Assembly: GCF_014648095.1 (NCBI RefSeq)
Contig: NZ_BMQL01000055.1
Coordinates: 1 to 31,490 of the forward strand
Direction: 5' to 3'
Source of the DNA: Deinococcus ruber
Lineage (GTDB): Bacteria > Deinococcota > Deinococci > Deinococcales > Deinococcaceae
DNA: 31,490 nt
The position numbers were made by a program, and so were the translations under genes. Below the pieces are notes generated by a model that did no database searches, was not told where the DNA came from, and saw nothing but the letters and a program-made list of their open reading frames with translations. Below are positions 22,629 to 31,435 of this stretch, piece after piece; position 1 is the first letter of the stretch, and each line of letters starts with the position of its first letter.

Positions 22629-23233
22629 ACCCGGCTGAAGCGGGCCGCGCCCTGCTGCTGGACGTAGACGGCGTGCTGGTGCTGCCGCCACAGATGTTTG
22701 GCTCGGCACTGATGACGCGGCACCCGGAGACGGTACGGGCCTTTTTCGCCGGGCCGTTTCTGGAAGCCAGCACCGGGCGGGCAGACCTACGCGACCTGCT
22801 CCCGCCCCTGCTGCAACAGATCGGCTACGCGGGCACCCTCGACGACTTTCTGAACGAGTGGTTCGGCAGCGAGAACCACCCGAACACGCCGCTGCTGGAA
22901 GCCCTGAAGGACCTGCGGCGGGCAGGCTGGCCCATCTTCCTGGCGACCAATCAGGAGCGACACCGCCTGAAGTACCTGCTGGACGACATGAAGCTGGGGC
23001 AGATGACGGACGGTGAATTTTCCAGTGCCAGCGTGGGGCAGCGCAAACCCCACCCGGCCTACTTCGCGCAGGTGGCGGCAGCACTGGGGATTCCAGCCGC
23101 CCGCATCGTCTTCTGGGACGACGTGGCCGAGAATGTGGAGGCCGCCAGAACAGCAGGCTGGACAGCTCACCTGTACGAAAGCGTGGCGCAGTTCCAGCAG
23201 GTCATGGAGGCAACCAGCGTTCAGAGCCGCTGA
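22625..23233 (+). CDS. HAD-superfamily hydrolase (phosphatase-like)
   Basis: This 202-residue protein has the HAD motifs: LLLDVDGVLVL (motif I, nucleophile Asp and second Asp), IFLATNQE (motif II Thr), KPHPAYFAQVAAALG (motif III Lys) and IVFWDDVAENVEAARTAGW (motif IV acidic pair). The cap insert (about 25-85) is helical, as in the C1 group of dehalogenase or phosphoglycolate-phosphatase-like enzymes. The substrate is unknown, probably a small phosphate ester. Its GTG start lies within the stop of the DUF945 gene (GTGA), so expression depends on that gene. It converges on the glucosidase gene with a 20-base gap. Confidence 0.85.
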   Translation: MNPAEAGRALLLDVDGVLVLPPQMFGSALMTRHPETVRAFFAGPFLEASTGRADLRDLLPPLLQQIGYAGTLDDFLNEWFGSENHPNTPLLEALKDLRRAGWPIFLATNQERHRLKYLLDDMKLGQMTDGEFSSASVGQRKPHPAYFAQVAAALGIPAARIVFWDDVAENVEAARTAGWTAHLYESVAQFQQVMEATSVQSR

Positions 23234-23253
23234 CAAAAACGGCGTCAGAACCG

Positions 23254-25293
23254 CTATTCCCGGCTGCCCTCTCCCCTGCCCTTTTCGGCCTGGGCCACCG
23301 CCACGTGCGCCCGCAGCAGTTCGGCCACGCTCCACGCCTGGAAGGAGCAACCGCCGGGAAGTAGCGTGCTGCCGCTGAACACCTCGCTGACCGACCCCAG
23401 CCCGGCGTCCCACAGGTGCGCTATCAGACCGTCCAGAGCGGCCCTCGCATCGGCCACCCGGCCCCGTTTCAGCAGCAGGTCGGTGTACGCGGCCAGCGGC
23501 CAGGGCCAGACGGTGCCCTGATGGTAGGCCGCGTCCCGCACGAGCTGAGAGCCGCCGTAATTGCCCAGATAGCGCGGATCGCTGAGGGCGAGCGTTCGCA
23601 GGCCCAGGGGCGTCAGCAGTTCGCGCCCGGCGGTCAGCAGCGCGGCATCGAGCTGAGCGGGCACGGCGGGTGTGTCGGGCAGCGCCAGGGCCAGCAGAGC
23701 ATTCGGGCGCACCGAGGCGTCTGGAGTACCGTCTGCCGCCAGCACGTCGTAAAAGTGCTGGTCATCGGGGTTCCACAGTTGCATGAAGGCGGCGCGTGCC
23801 CGCAGCAGCAGCGCGGCAAAGGCGGGCGGCTGGCCCAGCGCCTCACTCATACGGCTCTCGACGTTCAGGGCGGCCAGCCACAGCGCCTGAATCTCGACGG
23901 GCTTGCCGTGCCGGGGCGTCACCACCCAGTCGTGAATCTTCACGTCCATCCAGGTCAGCTGCACGCCCGCTGCACCCGCCAGCAGCAGCCCGTCCTGCGG
24001 ATCGGCGCGGATGCCGTGATCGGTGCCGTCCAGATGATGCCGGATGATGCCGCGCACCGTCTCCAGATGCGTCTGGGCAAACTCGCGGTCGCCGCTGAGG
24101 CGCACGTAGCGTTCGAGCGCCGTGATCAGCCACAGTGCGCCGTCCACGGTGTTGTACTCTGCGCCGCTGCCGTCGTCGTGGAAGTTGTTGGGGGTCAGGC
24201 CGCGCCGCAGACTGCCCAGATACGTGCTCAGCAGGGCGCGGGCGTCATCCAGGCGGCCTGTCAGCAGGGTCAGGCCGGTCAGGGCGATCATGCTGTCGCG
24301 GCCCCAGTCGGCAAACCACGGATACCCCGCGATCACGCTGACGGCCTGTGTGGACTGACGGTATACCAGAAAGCTGTCGGCGCTGAGGGCGAGCGTGGCC
24401 GTTACGCTGTCCTGCACGCCACAGACCGAGAAGGCCCGCAGAACCAACAGGCGGCGGCGCTCGATCTCTTCGGCGTAGGCGTTCCAGGGGTTGCCCACGT
24501 TGCCCGGATCACCCACCACCAGCGCCAGCCGGTGTCGGCCCGCTGGCAGGTGCAGCGCCCAAAGGCCGGTTCGCACGGCACGCTCGGTATCGGGCGCACC
24601 TCTGGCGGTGTCGAGGCGAAAATGCACCCGCTGCGGTGCGGGCCGGGGCACCAGCGCCTGAATCCGCGACGCTTCGGGGGGGTACAGACGCAGTGCCACC
24701 GAGTGCGCGTCTGGCCCCAGCCCGGAAACGCTCATTTCTAACCCGCCCGGCAGAAATTCCAGGCCAGGGGTGTGGGCGCAGACATGGTGCATGTCGCGGT
24801 GGGTCAGCAGAGCGCCCAGCATCAGGGTGGCGTCCTGCGGGGTGTCGATGTCGTACAGCAGCACCAGCGACCCCGTGTGACGCGGCATGAACCACGTTCG
24901 CTGCACCCGCACACCGCCTGCGAGCTGCACGCGGGTGGGAATCAGGTCGTTCAGCTCGACGTGTGACAGCAGATTCAGGCCGTCGCCCTCGACGGTGCCG
25001 GGCGCGACCTCGAAGGCGTGCAGTTCCGAGCGGTGGCCCGCCACGTCCAGCGTTTCCAGCGGCGAAATGAACATCAGATGGCGCTGGACAGGCGGCGTCA
25101 GGCTGCGCGCCAGTCCGGAATAACAGCGCGTCGGCACGCCCGCCGGACTGCTCATGGCAAAGCCGCCCAGCCCATCGGTCAGCAGCACTTCCCGCCCCAG
25201 ATCACGGGCATCCTGAGGTGACAGGCGACGCGAAAACATCGGCACGGGAGCAACGGGAATCGGTGTTCCGAGGAAGGGTGGAGGCACAGTCAT
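23254..25293 (-). CDS. Amylo-alpha-1,6-glucosidase / glycogen debranching enzyme
   Basis: This 679-residue protein has the bacterial debranching N-terminal domain (EVLLTDGLGGFAMSSPAGVPTRCYSGLA, about 35-62; HLMFISPLETLDV) and a C-terminal (alpha/alpha)6 catalytic domain. In the latter, YPWFADWGRDSMIALTGLTLLTGR carries the acid/base Asp region, PNNFHDDGSGAEYNTVDGALW is typical of the family, and QGTVWPWPLAAYTDLLL with SVSEVFSG holds the likely second Glu. It should cleave alpha-1,6 branches of glycogen or related glucans in the cytosol. No signal peptide is seen and no other glycogen gene is near. The start is fixed by TAGAGT 6 bases upstream. It is of normal length and intact. Confidence 0.87.
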   Translation of the reverse strand: MTVPPPFLGTPIPVAPVPMFSRRLSPQDARDLGREVLLTDGLGGFAMSSPAGVPTRCYSGLARSLTPPVQRHLMFISPLETLDVAGHRSELHAFEVAPGTVEGDGLNLLSHVELNDLIPTRVQLAGGVRVQRTWFMPRHTGSLVLLYDIDTPQDATLMLGALLTHRDMHHVCAHTPGLEFLPGGLEMSVSGLGPDAHSVALRLYPPEASRIQALVPRPAPQRVHFRLDTARGAPDTERAVRTGLWALHLPAGRHRLALVVGDPGNVGNPWNAYAEEIERRRLLVLRAFSVCGVQDSVTATLALSADSFLVYRQSTQAVSVIAGYPWFADWGRDSMIALTGLTLLTGRLDDARALLSTYLGSLRRGLTPNNFHDDGSGAEYNTVDGALWLITALERYVRLSGDREFAQTHLETVRGIIRHHLDGTDHGIRADPQDGLLLAGAAGVQLTWMDVKIHDWVVTPRHGKPVEIQALWLAALNVESRMSEALGQPPAFAALLLRARAAFMQLWNPDDQHFYDVLAADGTPDASVRPNALLALALPDTPAVPAQLDAALLTAGRELLTPLGLRTLALSDPRYLGNYGGSQLVRDAAYHQGTVWPWPLAAYTDLLLKRGRVADARAALDGLIAHLWDAGLGSVSEVFSGSTLLPGGCSFQAWSVAELLRAHVAVAQAEKGRGEGSRE

Positions 25294-25299
25294 GACGGC

Positions 25300-25305
25300 A
25301 CTCTA
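25300..25305 (-). promoter_or_regulatory. -10 box of the debranching-enzyme gene, leaderless type
   Basis: TAGAGT on the minus strand is followed by GCCGTC and the ATG at 25293. Confidence 0.55.
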
Positions 25306-25312
25306 GAGCAAT

Positions 25313-25355
25313 GATCGGAAGAAGGAAGGCGGCGGCAGGAAGGGGGAACAGCGTC
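25313..25355 (+). repeat. GA/CT-rich intergenic repeat, copy 5
   Basis: The stretch starts GATCGGAAG like copies 1 and 3 and ends GGGGGAACAGCGTC, the reverse complement of the GACGCYGTTCC core in copies 2 and 4. It lies just upstream of the debranching-enzyme promoter and links the two sub-groups of the family. Confidence 0.55.
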
Positions 25356-25430
25356 CTGAATGGCCTTTCGGCCTATTTTCCCTAAGCTCTTCTTTTGTCG
25401 CTCTTCTTTTATCCCATGCTCGAAAGAATG

Positions 25431-25467
25431 TGGGCGATGAGGTATGCCTGCGGCTCCTCATCACCCA
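25431..25467 (-). terminator. Probable terminator of the aldo/keto reductase gene
   Basis: TGGGCGATGAGG (25431-25442) pairs with CCTCATCACCCA (25456-25467) with one mismatch and a 13-base loop. On the minus strand it is followed by CATTCTTT. It begins 25 bases after the reductase stop. Confidence 0.6.
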
Positions 25468-25491
25468 TCACTCGCCCCGCGTTACTCGCTC

Positions 25492-26514
<1,023 letters not shown>

Positions 26515-26546
26515 GGTGTCCCCCTGAATTGTTGTGAAGTGCAGAA

Positions 26547-26560
26547 TGTGAACGGTCACA
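26547..26560. promoter_or_regulatory. TGTGA-N4-TCACA inverted repeat, possible Crp/Fnr-type operator
   Basis: TGTGAACGGTCACA is an inverted repeat of five-base arms with a four-base centre, the geometry of Fnr sites with half-sites like those of Crp. It lies between the divergent aldo/keto reductase and nrnA genes, 33 bases before the former's ATG. A further TTGTGAA lies at 26532-26538. A Crp/Fnr-family gene is 1.3 kb away. Confidence 0.45.
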
Positions 26561-26660
26561 AGTCTGTCTTTGGCAGCGGGCCAACTTGGGAAGCTGGGCC
26601 GGATTGTGGAGGATTGATAAAGGACGATGCCGGGACACCCTCTGCCCCGCCTGCCTGCGT

Positions 26661-26666
26661 GATACT
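26661..26666 (+). promoter_or_regulatory. -10-like box of the nrnA gene
   Basis: GATACT is followed by GGAGCC and the ATG at 26673. The first base departs from TANNNT, but the spacing is the same as in other genes here. The GGAG is too close to the ATG to be a normal ribosome binding site. Confidence 0.4.
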
Positions 26667-26672
26667 GGAGCC

Positions 26673-27701
26673 ATGACCACGCCCACGCCCCAGAACATTC
26701 CCAACCCTGATTACGCCGCGCAGATACAGGCCGTTGCCGACCACCTGGACGCCCATTCCGGAAGCGTCGTGATCGTGGCACATGTCGATCCAGACGGCGA
26801 CGCCCTAGGCAGCTGCCTGGGCCTGCAACGCAGCCTGAGAGCGTGCGGCAAGGCGGCACAGACGTACATGGAGGTACCGCACTATCTGGCCTTCCTGCCG
26901 CAGCCGGGCGAGGTGCTGCCACGCCTGGAAAGCTGGCCCGAGGGTGCGCTGCTGGTGGTGCTGGACGTGGACAACAACGACACTTTGCGGGTCGCGGGCG
27001 CAGACCTCAGCAGCTTCAAAGGCAGCGTCATCAATATCGACCATCACGGCACAAATAAGCGGCAGGCGACTCTGGGCGTGGTCGATCCCTCGCAGGCGGC
27101 GACGGCGGGCATGGTGGCCGACATCGCGGGTCTGCTGCTGGAACGCGCAGGGCAGCCCTGGACACCCGAGATCGCCACGCCGCTGCTGACCGGGCTGAAC
27201 ACCGACACCGGGTCGTTCCGCTTTGCCAACACCACGCCCGCCGTGCTGCGTCAGGCGGCCAAGCTGGTCGAGCACGGAGCGCGTCTGGCCTGGATCAACG
27301 ACCGCCTGTCGCAGAATCCACCGCGCTACTACGCGCTGCTGAAGGAAGTGCTGGGCAGCATGGCCTTCAGCCACGGCGGTCTGGTGGTCACGGCCCGCAT
27401 CGACGCCGAAATGCTCGCCCGCGCCGGGGCCGAGTGGGAAGACGTGGAATCGTATGTGAACACCATTCGCAGCGCCGAGGGCACCGAACTGGCCTGCCTG
27501 TTCAAAGACTACGGCAGCCGCGTCAAGGTGTCATTGCGCTCGCGTGGACGGGTCAGCGCCCAGAACATCGCGGTGGCGCTGGGCGGCGGCGGACACGTTC
27601 CGGCAGCAGGCGCGAGCGTGGACGGCGATTACGCAGCGGTGCAGGCAGCCTTCGATGCAGCCGTAACGACGGAACTGAAGCGGGCCGGACTGACAGACTG
27701 A
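26673..27701 (+). CDS. DHH/DHHA1 phosphoesterase, NrnA-like (oligoribonuclease/pAp phosphatase family)
   Basis: This 342-residue protein has the DHH domain motifs [16 protein letters not shown] (motif I, about 39-54), [11 protein letters not shown] (motif II), [12 protein letters not shown] (motif III, DHH) and [15 protein letters not shown], then [15 protein letters not shown] (motif IV). The DHHA1 substrate-binding domain shows [29 protein letters not shown]. NrnA enzymes degrade short RNA oligomers to mononucleotides and dephosphorylate pAp; other members cut cyclic dinucleotide products. Motif order and length fit NrnA best. A 20-bp perfect hairpin follows the gene. The start is supported by GATACT 6 bases upstream and by conservation beginning shortly after. 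Confidence 0.87.
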   Translation: MTTPTPQNIPNPDYAAQIQAVADHLDAHSGSVVIVAHVDPDGDALGSCLGLQRSLRACGKAAQTYMEVPHYLAFLPQPGEVLPRLESWPEGALLVVLDVDNNDTLRVAGADLSSFKGSVINIDHHGTNKRQATLGVVDPSQAATAGMVADIAGLLLERAGQPWTPEIATPLLTGLNTDTGSFRFANTTPAVLRQAAKLVEHGARLAWINDRLSQNPPRYYALLKEVLGSMAFSHGGLVVTARIDAEMLARAGAEWEDVESYVNTIRSAEGTELACLFKDYGSRVKVSLRSRGRVSAQNIAVALGGGGHVPAAGASVDGDYAAVQAAFDAAVTTELKRAGLTD

Positions 27702-27756
27702 GACGAACTGGCGCAGCTTCCAGCGCAGAACAACGGCGTCAGGGCGTACGCTGCGC

Positions 27757-27806
27757 CACAACAAGCAGGGAACACCAGAATGAACGGGTGTTCCCTGCTT
27801 GTTGTG
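27757..27806. terminator. Very long perfect hairpin between convergent genes
   Basis: CACAACAAGCAGGGAACACC (27757-27776) and GGTGTTCCCTGCTTGTTGTG (27787-27806) are exact reverse complements, giving a 20-bp stem and a 10-base loop. It lies between the stops of the DHH gene (+) and the Crp/Fnr gene (-). No T tract follows either arm, so termination would rely on stem strength. Confidence 0.75.
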
Positions 27807-27821
27807 CGCTGCTTCTACTGC

Positions 27822-28475
27822 TTACGACACGCCCGCGATGCGCTTCAGCTCGTTTTCCGCCGTCAGGGTGATGCAGCGGTAGGCCGGGCTGAGAAGACCG
27901 TCGTCGCGCATCTCTCCGATCAACTTGCTCACGCTTTCGCGGGTGGCCCCGGTGCCTTCCGCGATCAGCTCATGGGTGGCGCGAACGAAGGTCTGCCCGT
28001 TGGCATGCCTGCCGCCCAGGCTGCTCGACGACAGATTCAGCAGGTAACGGGCGATGCGTTCGCGCAGTTCGCCGTCCTGAATATGCACGCCGTCGGTCAT
28101 GATGCGCTGAAGCTGTGACGCCAGACTGCGCGTGATGTGCATCAGTTCCTCGCCGTTCAGGTGCTGGATATGAATCGGCTTGACGGTGGCCTCGGTCAGC
28201 GCGATCACCTGATGAGTGCGGGCAACGCTGTGCAGCGCTTCCTCTCCGAAAATGTCGCCGGGAAAGATGTGGCGCACGGTGAGTGTGCGGCCCTGCGGCG
28301 TCAGACGCACCGCCCGCAGCAGCCCGCTTTCGAGCTGATACAGCGACGGGCTCAGGTCGCCCGAGTAGTACAGGGTGTCGCCGCGCCGCAGCAGCCGCCC
28401 ATGCGCCTCGGTGTGGGGCAGCTTGATCGAGGAATGTGGCGAAGTGGCACCGACGAGTTCAGTCGAAATGGTCAT
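27822..28475 (-). CDS. Crp/Fnr-family transcriptional regulator
   Basis: This 217-residue regulator has an N-terminal cyclic-nucleotide-binding-like barrel (about 25-125): [33 protein letters not shown] and [28 protein letters not shown], where GEE and RT occupy the places of the GE and RS phosphate contacts of Crp. The long dimer helix is next ([19 protein letters not shown]). The C-terminal winged helix-turn-helix has [29 protein letters not shown]. It lacks the Cys cluster of Fnr. The effector is unknown. GGGAG with a short spacer precedes the ATG. A long AT-rich upstream region contains a 19-bp palindrome that could be an autoregulatory site. It resembles the stress regulators SdrP and DdrI only at family level. 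Confidence 0.87.
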   Translation of the reverse strand: MTISTELVGATSPHSSIKLPHTEAHGRLLRRGDTLYYSGDLSPSLYQLESGLLRAVRLTPQGRTLTVRHIFPGDIFGEEALHSVARTHQVIALTEATVKPIHIQHLNGEELMHITRSLASQLQRIMTDGVHIQDGELRERIARYLLNLSSSSLGGRHANGQTFVRATHELIAEGTGATRESVSKLIGEMRDDGLLSPAYRCITLTAENELKRIAGVS

Positions 28476-28606
28476 GACAGCTCCCTTGAAGGCTCAGGTC
28501 GAATCGTGGGCCGCCGTGACCCCGTGACGTATGCGCCGTGCCCTGCCCCCAACCCCCCGAGTCAGACGACCGGAAGCGGAGACTGCTGGACTTGTCACAG
28601 ACTGTA

Positions 28607-28625
28607 CAAGGTTTGTACAACCTTG
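28607..28625. promoter_or_regulatory. 19-bp palindrome upstream of the Crp/Fnr gene
   Basis: CAAGGTT (28607-28613), centre TGTAC, AACCTTG (28619-28625). TGTACAA also occurs at 28603-28609, so TGTACAA is present twice 11 bases apart, and CTTGT at 28591 adds another half. It lies about 130 bases before the ATG in the 214-base gap, which is otherwise empty. It is probably an operator. Confidence 0.5.
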
Positions 28626-28689
28626 GAGAGTAAAAACCCCACATTATGAAGATTGGCAGAATAAGTTATGACAATACCGAACTTCAGGC

Positions 28690-29574
28690 CTAAAATACGT
28701 CCAGACCATCGAGAACCACACTCGAATGCGCTTCGATGGTCAGAGCGTGATCGTGGTTGTATCCGCCTGCCGTCATGGTGACCACCGGAATATCTGCTGC
28801 CTTTGCCCAGCCCAGTACCGCCCGGTTGCGTTCACGCACGCCGCCCAGCGTCAGGGCAAACCGTCCGAAGCGGTCGCCCGCCAGCACATCCACCCCGGCC
28901 AGATACAGCAGCAGATCGGGCCGAAACGCCTCCAGCGCGGGCAGCACCTGCCGCGTCAGAACGTCCAGATACTCGCCGTCCTGCACACCGTCGCCCAGCC
29001 CGATATCCAGGCTGCTCTGCTCCTTGCGAAAGGGATAATTGCGCTCGCCATGCACGCTGAGCGTAAACGCACGCGCCTCCTCCTTCAGCAGCGCCGCCGT
29101 GCCGTTTCCCTGATGCACATCCAGATCGACAATCGCCACCCGCCGCGCCCAGCCTTCATCCAGCGCCAGCCGGGTCAGCAGGGCGGCGTCGTTCAGCAGA
29201 CAGAAACCCTCGGCCCGGTCTGCGAAGGCGTGGTGGGTGCCTCCCGCCAGATTGATACCCCAGCCGACCTGAAGCGCGTCGTGCAGGGCCGCCACACTGC
29301 CACCAGCCGCCCGCCGCGCCCGCTCGACCACGCCCGGCGACCAGGGCAGCCCGAACTCACGCTGCTCGCGGGCGCTGACCTCACCGCGCCGCCAGCGCCG
29401 CAGCCACAGCGGATCGTGAATGCGGCCCGCCTGCGCCCACGACAGATTCGGCGTATCGAGCACGGGCAGCAGACCGCTCAGACGCTCGGCCATGCCCCGG
29501 TACTTGTAGTACGGGAAGCGGTGGCCCTCTGGCAGTGGGAAGTCGTAGGCGGCGGGCGTATAGGCCCGGAACAT
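28690..29574 (-). CDS. Histone deacetylase-family (AcuC-like) deacetylase
   Basis: This 294-residue protein is an arginase/deacetylase-fold zinc amidohydrolase. Key parts are [15 protein letters not shown] at the start, the active-site [22 protein letters not shown] with the paired His (about 120-141), the zinc ligands [15 protein letters not shown] (Asp and His), [17 protein letters not shown] (second Asp) and [14 protein letters not shown]. Bacterial members include AcuC, which deacetylates acetyl-CoA synthetase, and polyamine or acetylamine deacetylases; the substrate here is not known. ATG 29574 fits the family start. CAGACT sits 6 bases before it, an imperfect -10 box. A GTG at 29592 would add six residues. 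Confidence 0.85.
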   Translation of the reverse strand: MFRAYTPAAYDFPLPEGHRFPYYKYRGMAERLSGLLPVLDTPNLSWAQAGRIHDPLWLRRWRRGEVSAREQREFGLPWSPGVVERARRAAGGSVAALHDALQVGWGINLAGGTHHAFADRAEGFCLLNDAALLTRLALDEGWARRVAIVDLDVHQGNGTAALLKEEARAFTLSVHGERNYPFRKEQSSLDIGLGDGVQDGEYLDVLTRQVLPALEAFRPDLLLYLAGVDVLAGDRFGRFALTLGGVRERNRAVLGWAKAADIPVVTMTAGGYNHDHALTIEAHSSVVLDGLDVF

Positions 29575-29672
29575 GGAAGCAGTCTGACGCACCCGCAGGC
29601 GTTCAGGCGTGAGGGCGGGTACAGAGTTGTCAGGAAGGCAGCCGCGTCACCCTTCTGTATTCGCTTTGTGCC

Positions 29673-30491
29673 TTACGCCCGCGCATCCATCCAGGCGAGC
29701 AGTTCGCGGGTCAGGTCGTCGCGCTCGGTGTCGTTGAACAGCTCGTGAAAGCCGCCCGCGACCTCGTGATAGGTCTTGTCGGTGCTGCCGATAACCTCCA
29801 TGAAGCGCCGCGACCCGTTGACATCAGCAATTTTGTCCTGATCGCCGTGGACGGTCAGCGTGGGCAACTTCCAGCTTCCTGCCGTGCTCCACAGAGACTC
29901 GGACAGGCGCAACATGCTGATACCCGTCAGCACCGGAACGTTGCCGTGGTACATCAGCGGATCGTTACGGTAGGCCTCGACCTCTTCCGGCAGGCGCGAC
30001 AGCCCTTCGGTGGGCAGTTCTGCCAGCGGCAGGTGGGGCACGAGGCGGGCCAGCACGCGTCCGGCCTGTTTGCGCCACCTGGGTTCATTGACGCCGACGA
30101 GCAGCGCCGGACTCGACAGCACCACGCCCTTCACCCCGCGTGGGTCTTGCAGATACGACGCCGCCGTGATCAGGCCGCCCATGCTGTGCCCGAACGCGAA
30201 CAGCGGCACGTCCAGACTTCGCAGCGCACTTCTGGCCGCGATGTGATCCTGAACCAGATGCCGCAGATCGGCGACGGCCCGCCGCCCGGTGCTCTCGCCG
30301 TGCCCCCGCTGATCGTAGGTATACACGCTGTATCCAGCCCCGTTCATAGCGCCGATCAGGCGGTGATAGCGGGCGCTGTATTCTCCGAAACCGTGCGCCA
30401 GCAGCACTGCCGCCTTCTGGTGTGGAGCAGGCCACAGAAACGTCTTAACCGGGGCGGCGGGCGTGATGGGCCAGGACTGAAAAGCGGGCAT
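29673..30491 (-). CDS. Alpha/beta hydrolase, monoacylglycerol lipase/lysophospholipase-like
   Basis: This 272-residue hydrolase has LLAHGFGEYSARYHRL (oxyanion hole), YDQRGHGESTGRRAV, the nucleophile elbow FAFGHSMGGLITAAS, the acid in TVHGDQDKIAD, and the catalytic His in VAGGFHELFND. The pattern HGxGEHS/Y...DxRGHGxS...GHSMGG is typical of the lysophospholipase/monoglyceride lipase group (Hydrolase_4), which hydrolyses monoacylglycerols or similar esters. No signal peptide is seen. The start at 30491 has TACACT 5 bases upstream; a longer frame to 30536 adds a poorly supported N-terminus. It is divergent from osmC. Confidence 0.86.
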   Translation of the reverse strand: MPAFQSWPITPAAPVKTFLWPAPHQKAAVLLAHGFGEYSARYHRLIGAMNGAGYSVYTYDQRGHGESTGRRAVADLRHLVQDHIAARSALRSLDVPLFAFGHSMGGLITAASYLQDPRGVKGVVLSSPALLVGVNEPRWRKQAGRVLARLVPHLPLAELPTEGLSRLPEEVEAYRNDPLMYHGNVPVLTGISMLRLSESLWSTAGSWKLPTLTVHGDQDKIADVNGSRRFMEVIGSTDKTYHEVAGGFHELFNDTERDDLTRELLAWMDARA

Positions 30492-30496
30492 GACCC

Positions 30497-30502
30497 AGTG
30501 TA
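30497..30502 (-). promoter_or_regulatory. -10 box of the alpha/beta hydrolase gene, leaderless type
   Basis: TACACT on the minus strand is followed by GGGTC and the ATG at 30491, a 5-base spacer. Confidence 0.55.
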
Positions 30503-30580
30503 GTGCTGTCACTTTCTGAAGAAGCGGCGAAGTCACCGGAGATGTACAAAAGGGACGCCTCGTGTTCTAGTGAAGATGTT

Positions 30581-30598
30581 TACATTCTGAAAGGAGGC
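30581..30598 (+). promoter_or_regulatory. -10 box and strong ribosome binding site of osmC
   Basis: TACATT (30581-30586) is a good -10 match but lies too far from the ATG for a leaderless message. AAAGGAGG (30590-30597) follows, 7 bases before the ATG at 30605. This is the strongest ribosome binding site in the window. Confidence 0.6.
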
Positions 30599-30604
30599 AC
30601 CACC

Positions 30605-31042
30605 ATGGCAGACATCGCACGCAGGGCCAATGCACACTGGACGGGCGACCTGACGAAAGGTCAGGGAACCATTAGCACCGAGAGTGGCACGCTGAAAGAC
30701 GCGCAGTACAGCTTCAAGACCCGCTTTGAAAATGGCGTGGGCACCAACCCCGAGGAACTGCTGGCTGCCGCCCACGCCGGATGCTTCACCATGCAGCTTT
30801 CTGCGCTGCTGGGAGCACACGGGCATGATCCGCAAGACCTGAAAACCGAGACGACCTGCGGCATGGTGCGCGAAGGCCAGGGCTTCAAGATTGCCAGCAT
30901 GCACCTGAAAATTACCGGCAAGGTCGGCAATATCGACGCCGCCGAGTTTCAGAAGCACGTCGAGCAGGCCGCCGACATGTGCCCGCTGAGCCGTGTGATG
31001 AAGGGAAATGTGGAGATCACGCACGAAGCCGTTTTGAGTTGA
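30605..31042 (+). CDS. osmC: OsmC-family peroxiredoxin
   Basis: This 145-residue protein matches Osm[57 protein letters not shown] with the peroxidatic Cys60, the Glu of NPEEL, and [10 protein letters not shown] with the resolving Cys126. OsmC reduces organic hydroperoxides with thiols and is a dimer in the cytosol. The ATG at 30605 is fixed by AAAGGAGG; an ORF extension to 30503 runs through the promoter. The strong ribosome binding site suggests high expression. A hairpin terminator follows the stop. Confidence 0.92.
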   Translation: MADIARRANAHWTGDLTKGQGTISTESGTLKDAQYSFKTRFENGVGTNPEELLAAAHAGCFTMQLSALLGAHGHDPQDLKTETTCGMVREGQGFKIASMHLKITGKVGNIDAAEFQKHVEQAADMCPLSRVMKGNVEITHEAVLS

Positions 31043-31061
31043 ACTGAAGTTGGAGCGTGAA

Positions 31062-31095
31062 GAGCCGCCAGCCTTGAAGGGTGGGCGGCTCATTT
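31062..31095 (+). terminator. Terminator of osmC
   Basis: GAGCCGCC (31062-31069) pairs with GGCGGCTC (31084-31091) across a 14-base loop and is followed by ATTTGT. It begins about 20 bases after the osmC stop. Confidence 0.75.
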
Positions 31096-31122
31096 GTCTG
31101 TGCAGACGATGAACATAGACTC

Positions 31123-31128
31123 TACACT
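31123..31128 (+). promoter_or_regulatory. -10 box of the small lipoprotein gene, leaderless type
   Basis: TACACT lies 7 bases before the ATG at 31136 and supports that ATG over two in-frame starts upstream. Confidence 0.55.
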
Positions 31129-31135
31129 GCAATTT

Positions 31136-31435
31136 ATGCAGAACAAATTATTATTGATTGCTTGCCTTTTACCTGCCCTCGCCGTCAGTTGCGGAGGGAG
31201 CTCTACCACAGTTCCAGTGCCTCCAACCGTCAGCTACAACCAACAGCAGACAGAACGTCTGTATGGAAGCTGGAACTTCACATACACCATCATCAATACC
31301 TACACAGACACCTATAAACTCAGCACGCTCAACGCTTCAAGCGTGACACCCGGAGATTACTTTCTTGCTGGCATCAATCTGTACGGCAGCTCTGTCATTG
31401 CCGGATATGATAGTAAGTACAGTACATTCTCCTGA
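31136..31435 (+). CDS. Small lipoprotein, possibly truncated
   Basis: This 99-residue product begins with a lipoprotein signal: NK, hydrophobic LLLIACLLPALAVSC with lipobox AVSC, then GGSSTTVPVPPTV, a typical flexible tether. The rest (QTERLYGSWNFTYTIINTYT, TPGDYFLAGINLYGSSVIAGYD) looks like the beginning of a beta-rich domain. The frame ends in TGA at 31433 soon after GYDSKYSTFS. The same frame beyond the stop reads WPDKFYESGRK, so a premature stop or shift in a longer lipoprotein is possible. It is richer in AT than its neighbours, which may point to transfer or relaxed selection. Function unknown. Confidence 0.6.
   Translation: MQNKLLLIACLLPALAVSCGGSSTTVPVPPTVSYNQQQTERLYGSWNFTYTIINTYTDTYKLSTLNASSVTPGDYFLAGINLYGSSVIAGYDSKYSTFS

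Noticed and set aside
21207..23084. 625-residue minus-strand frame opposite DUF945 and HAD genes
   Set aside because: Shadow of two overlapping genes with recognisable motifs; it has no ribosome binding site or -10 box.
26515..26922. 136-residue N-terminal extension of the aldo/keto reductase
   Set aside because: It would run antisense through the nrnA gene and its promoter. The GGGGGA site and family alignment place the start at 26514.
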